Below the pieces are notes generated by a model, which did not search any database, was not told where the DNA came from, and was given only the letters and a program-made list of their open reading frames with translations. This document shows, piece after piece, positions 14,127 to 14,723 of a DNA stretch of 14,723 nt. Numbering within the stretch: position 1 is the stretch's first letter; every line of letters starts with the position of its first letter. The position numbers and the translations under genes were made by a program. Where the stretch lies: assembly GCA_027451185.1 (NCBI GenBank), contig DAIDJW010000012.1, positions 1 to 14,723 of the forward strand, written 5' to 3'. The DNA is from Candidatus Saccharimonadota bacterium. Lineage in GTDB: Bacteria > Patescibacteriota > Saccharimonadia > Saccharimonadales > Saccharimonadaceae.

Positions 14127-14723
14127 TAGATAATCTCCTTCTTGTGGCCCACCCTGTCAATTGAATCGATTTGGCCGTCTTTGATATGCAGCGTTAACCC
14201 ACATTTGGCGGCAAGGTCAGCATCGTGCGTCACGATAATCAAAGTTGCACCTTTGTTTTTATTGTAAGAAAACAACAAATCTTCCACCTTGGCGCCAGTC
14301 ACGCTATCCAGGTTGCCGGTTGGCTCATCAGCAAAGATAATCGATGGCTCGTTAACAATAGCGCGGGCTACCGCCAGGCGCTGCTTTTGGCCGCCCGACA
14401 AGTCTTTGGCGCGGCTGTTCTTTTTTTCTAACAGATCGACGCTCTCTAGCGCCGCCTCAATACGCTTACGGCGCTCCGAAAACGGGACACCGACAATTTC
14501 AAGCGGCAGACTAACATTATCGATAACCGTCTCGTTGCCCTGAACAAAGAAACTTTGAAAAATAAAGCCAATTTTTTCAGCTCGAAAGCGATCGACCTGC
14601 TTGTCTTTTAGCGTCAAAATGTTTTGACCATCGATAATAACTTGGCCTTTTTGCGGACGATCTAACCCGCTCATAGCATGCATCAATGTCGATTTGCCAC
14701 TGCCCGACTTACCGAGTATGGCC
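14126..14723 (-). CDS. MacB/LolD-type ABC transporter ATPase, N-terminus cut by the right window edge
   Basis: The last 198 residues of an ABC ATPase. The frame is open to the edge: reading upstream of the ATG codons gives AILGKSGSGKSTL, so Walker A (GKSGSGKST) lies at the very edge and the true start is outside. Only the first 30-40 residues should be missing. Other motifs are intact: Q-loop in FIFQSFFV, signature LSGGQKQRLAVARA, Walker B SIIFADEPTGNLD, and H-loop His in IVTHDAD. The ADEPTGNLD string is typical of the MacB/LolD/FtsE group. Its stop overlaps the permease start (TAATG), and it carries that gene's Shine-Dalgarno sequence, so the two are surely one operon. Substrate unknown. Confidence 0.9.
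   Translation of the reverse strand, partial: AILGKSGSGKSTLMHAMSGLDRPQKGQVIIDGQNILTLKDKQVDRFRAEKIGFIFQSFFVQGNETVIDNVSLPLEIVGVPFSERRKRIEAALESVDLLEKKNSRAKDLSGGQKQRLAVARAIVNEPSIIFADEPTGNLDSVTGAKVEDLLFSYNKNKGATLIIVTHDADLAAKCGLTLHIKDGQIDSIDRVGHKKEII

Noticed and set aside
14687..14723. Taking the TTG at 14686 as the start of the ABC ATPase
   Set aside because: The open frame continues upstream through a complete Walker A motif to the window edge, so that TTG encodes the Leu of GKSTL and the real start is outside the window.

Overview
The window is a compact, almost fully coding stretch with every gene on the minus strand. It suggests a member of the Candidate Phyla Radiation (Patescibacteria), most likely Saccharibacteria (TM7). 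That is an inference from several features: short gaps, moderate GC, a SecA without the C-terminal zinc-binding motif, a tandem pair of cytoplasmic M16 peptidases beside secA, a MurD with a variant active-site signature, and an FtsEX/CHAP-hydrolase/S41-protease cluster. TGA is used as a stop (both M16 genes) and an RF2 gene is present. This argues for the standard bacterial code and against the UGA-to-glycine code of Gracilibacteria and SR1.

In transcription order (high to low coordinates) the window first holds a MacB-type ABC exporter, with the ATPase cut by the right edge and followed by its permease. Then come seryl-tRNA synthetase, a short ribosome-hibernation factor (GTG start) and secA with a recognisable promoter. 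Downstream of secA are two tandem M16 zinc peptidases, murD (ATGA overlap), prfB, ftsE and ftsX (TAATG overlap), a secreted coiled-coil CHAP peptidoglycan hydrolase resembling PcsB, and the N-terminus of a membrane-anchored S41 (CtpA-like) protease cut by the left edge. No stretch of 300 bases lacks a gene. The longest gaps are 351-455 and 11065-11163, and both hold promoter-like signals. I see no tRNA, rRNA, mobile element, CRISPR array or strong intrinsic terminator.

The genes fall into three functional groups. The first is translation: SerRS, hibernation factor, RF2. The second is envelope biogenesis and division: SecA for export, MurD for peptidoglycan precursor, and FtsEX gating a cell-wall hydrolase, with an S41 protease behind it. 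The third is an uncharacterised ABC exporter. The window is mainly conserved core genes. The most informative unexplained signal is regulatory. Four genes (serS, prfB, ftsE, and the CHAP hydrolase) have a -10-like hexamer ending only about 7-11 bases before an ATG and no Shine-Dalgarno sequence, which predicts leaderless or nearly leaderless mRNAs. The genes inside overlapping operons instead carry clear Shine-Dalgarno sequences. The ftsE and hydrolase promoters also share an identical 11-bp block.
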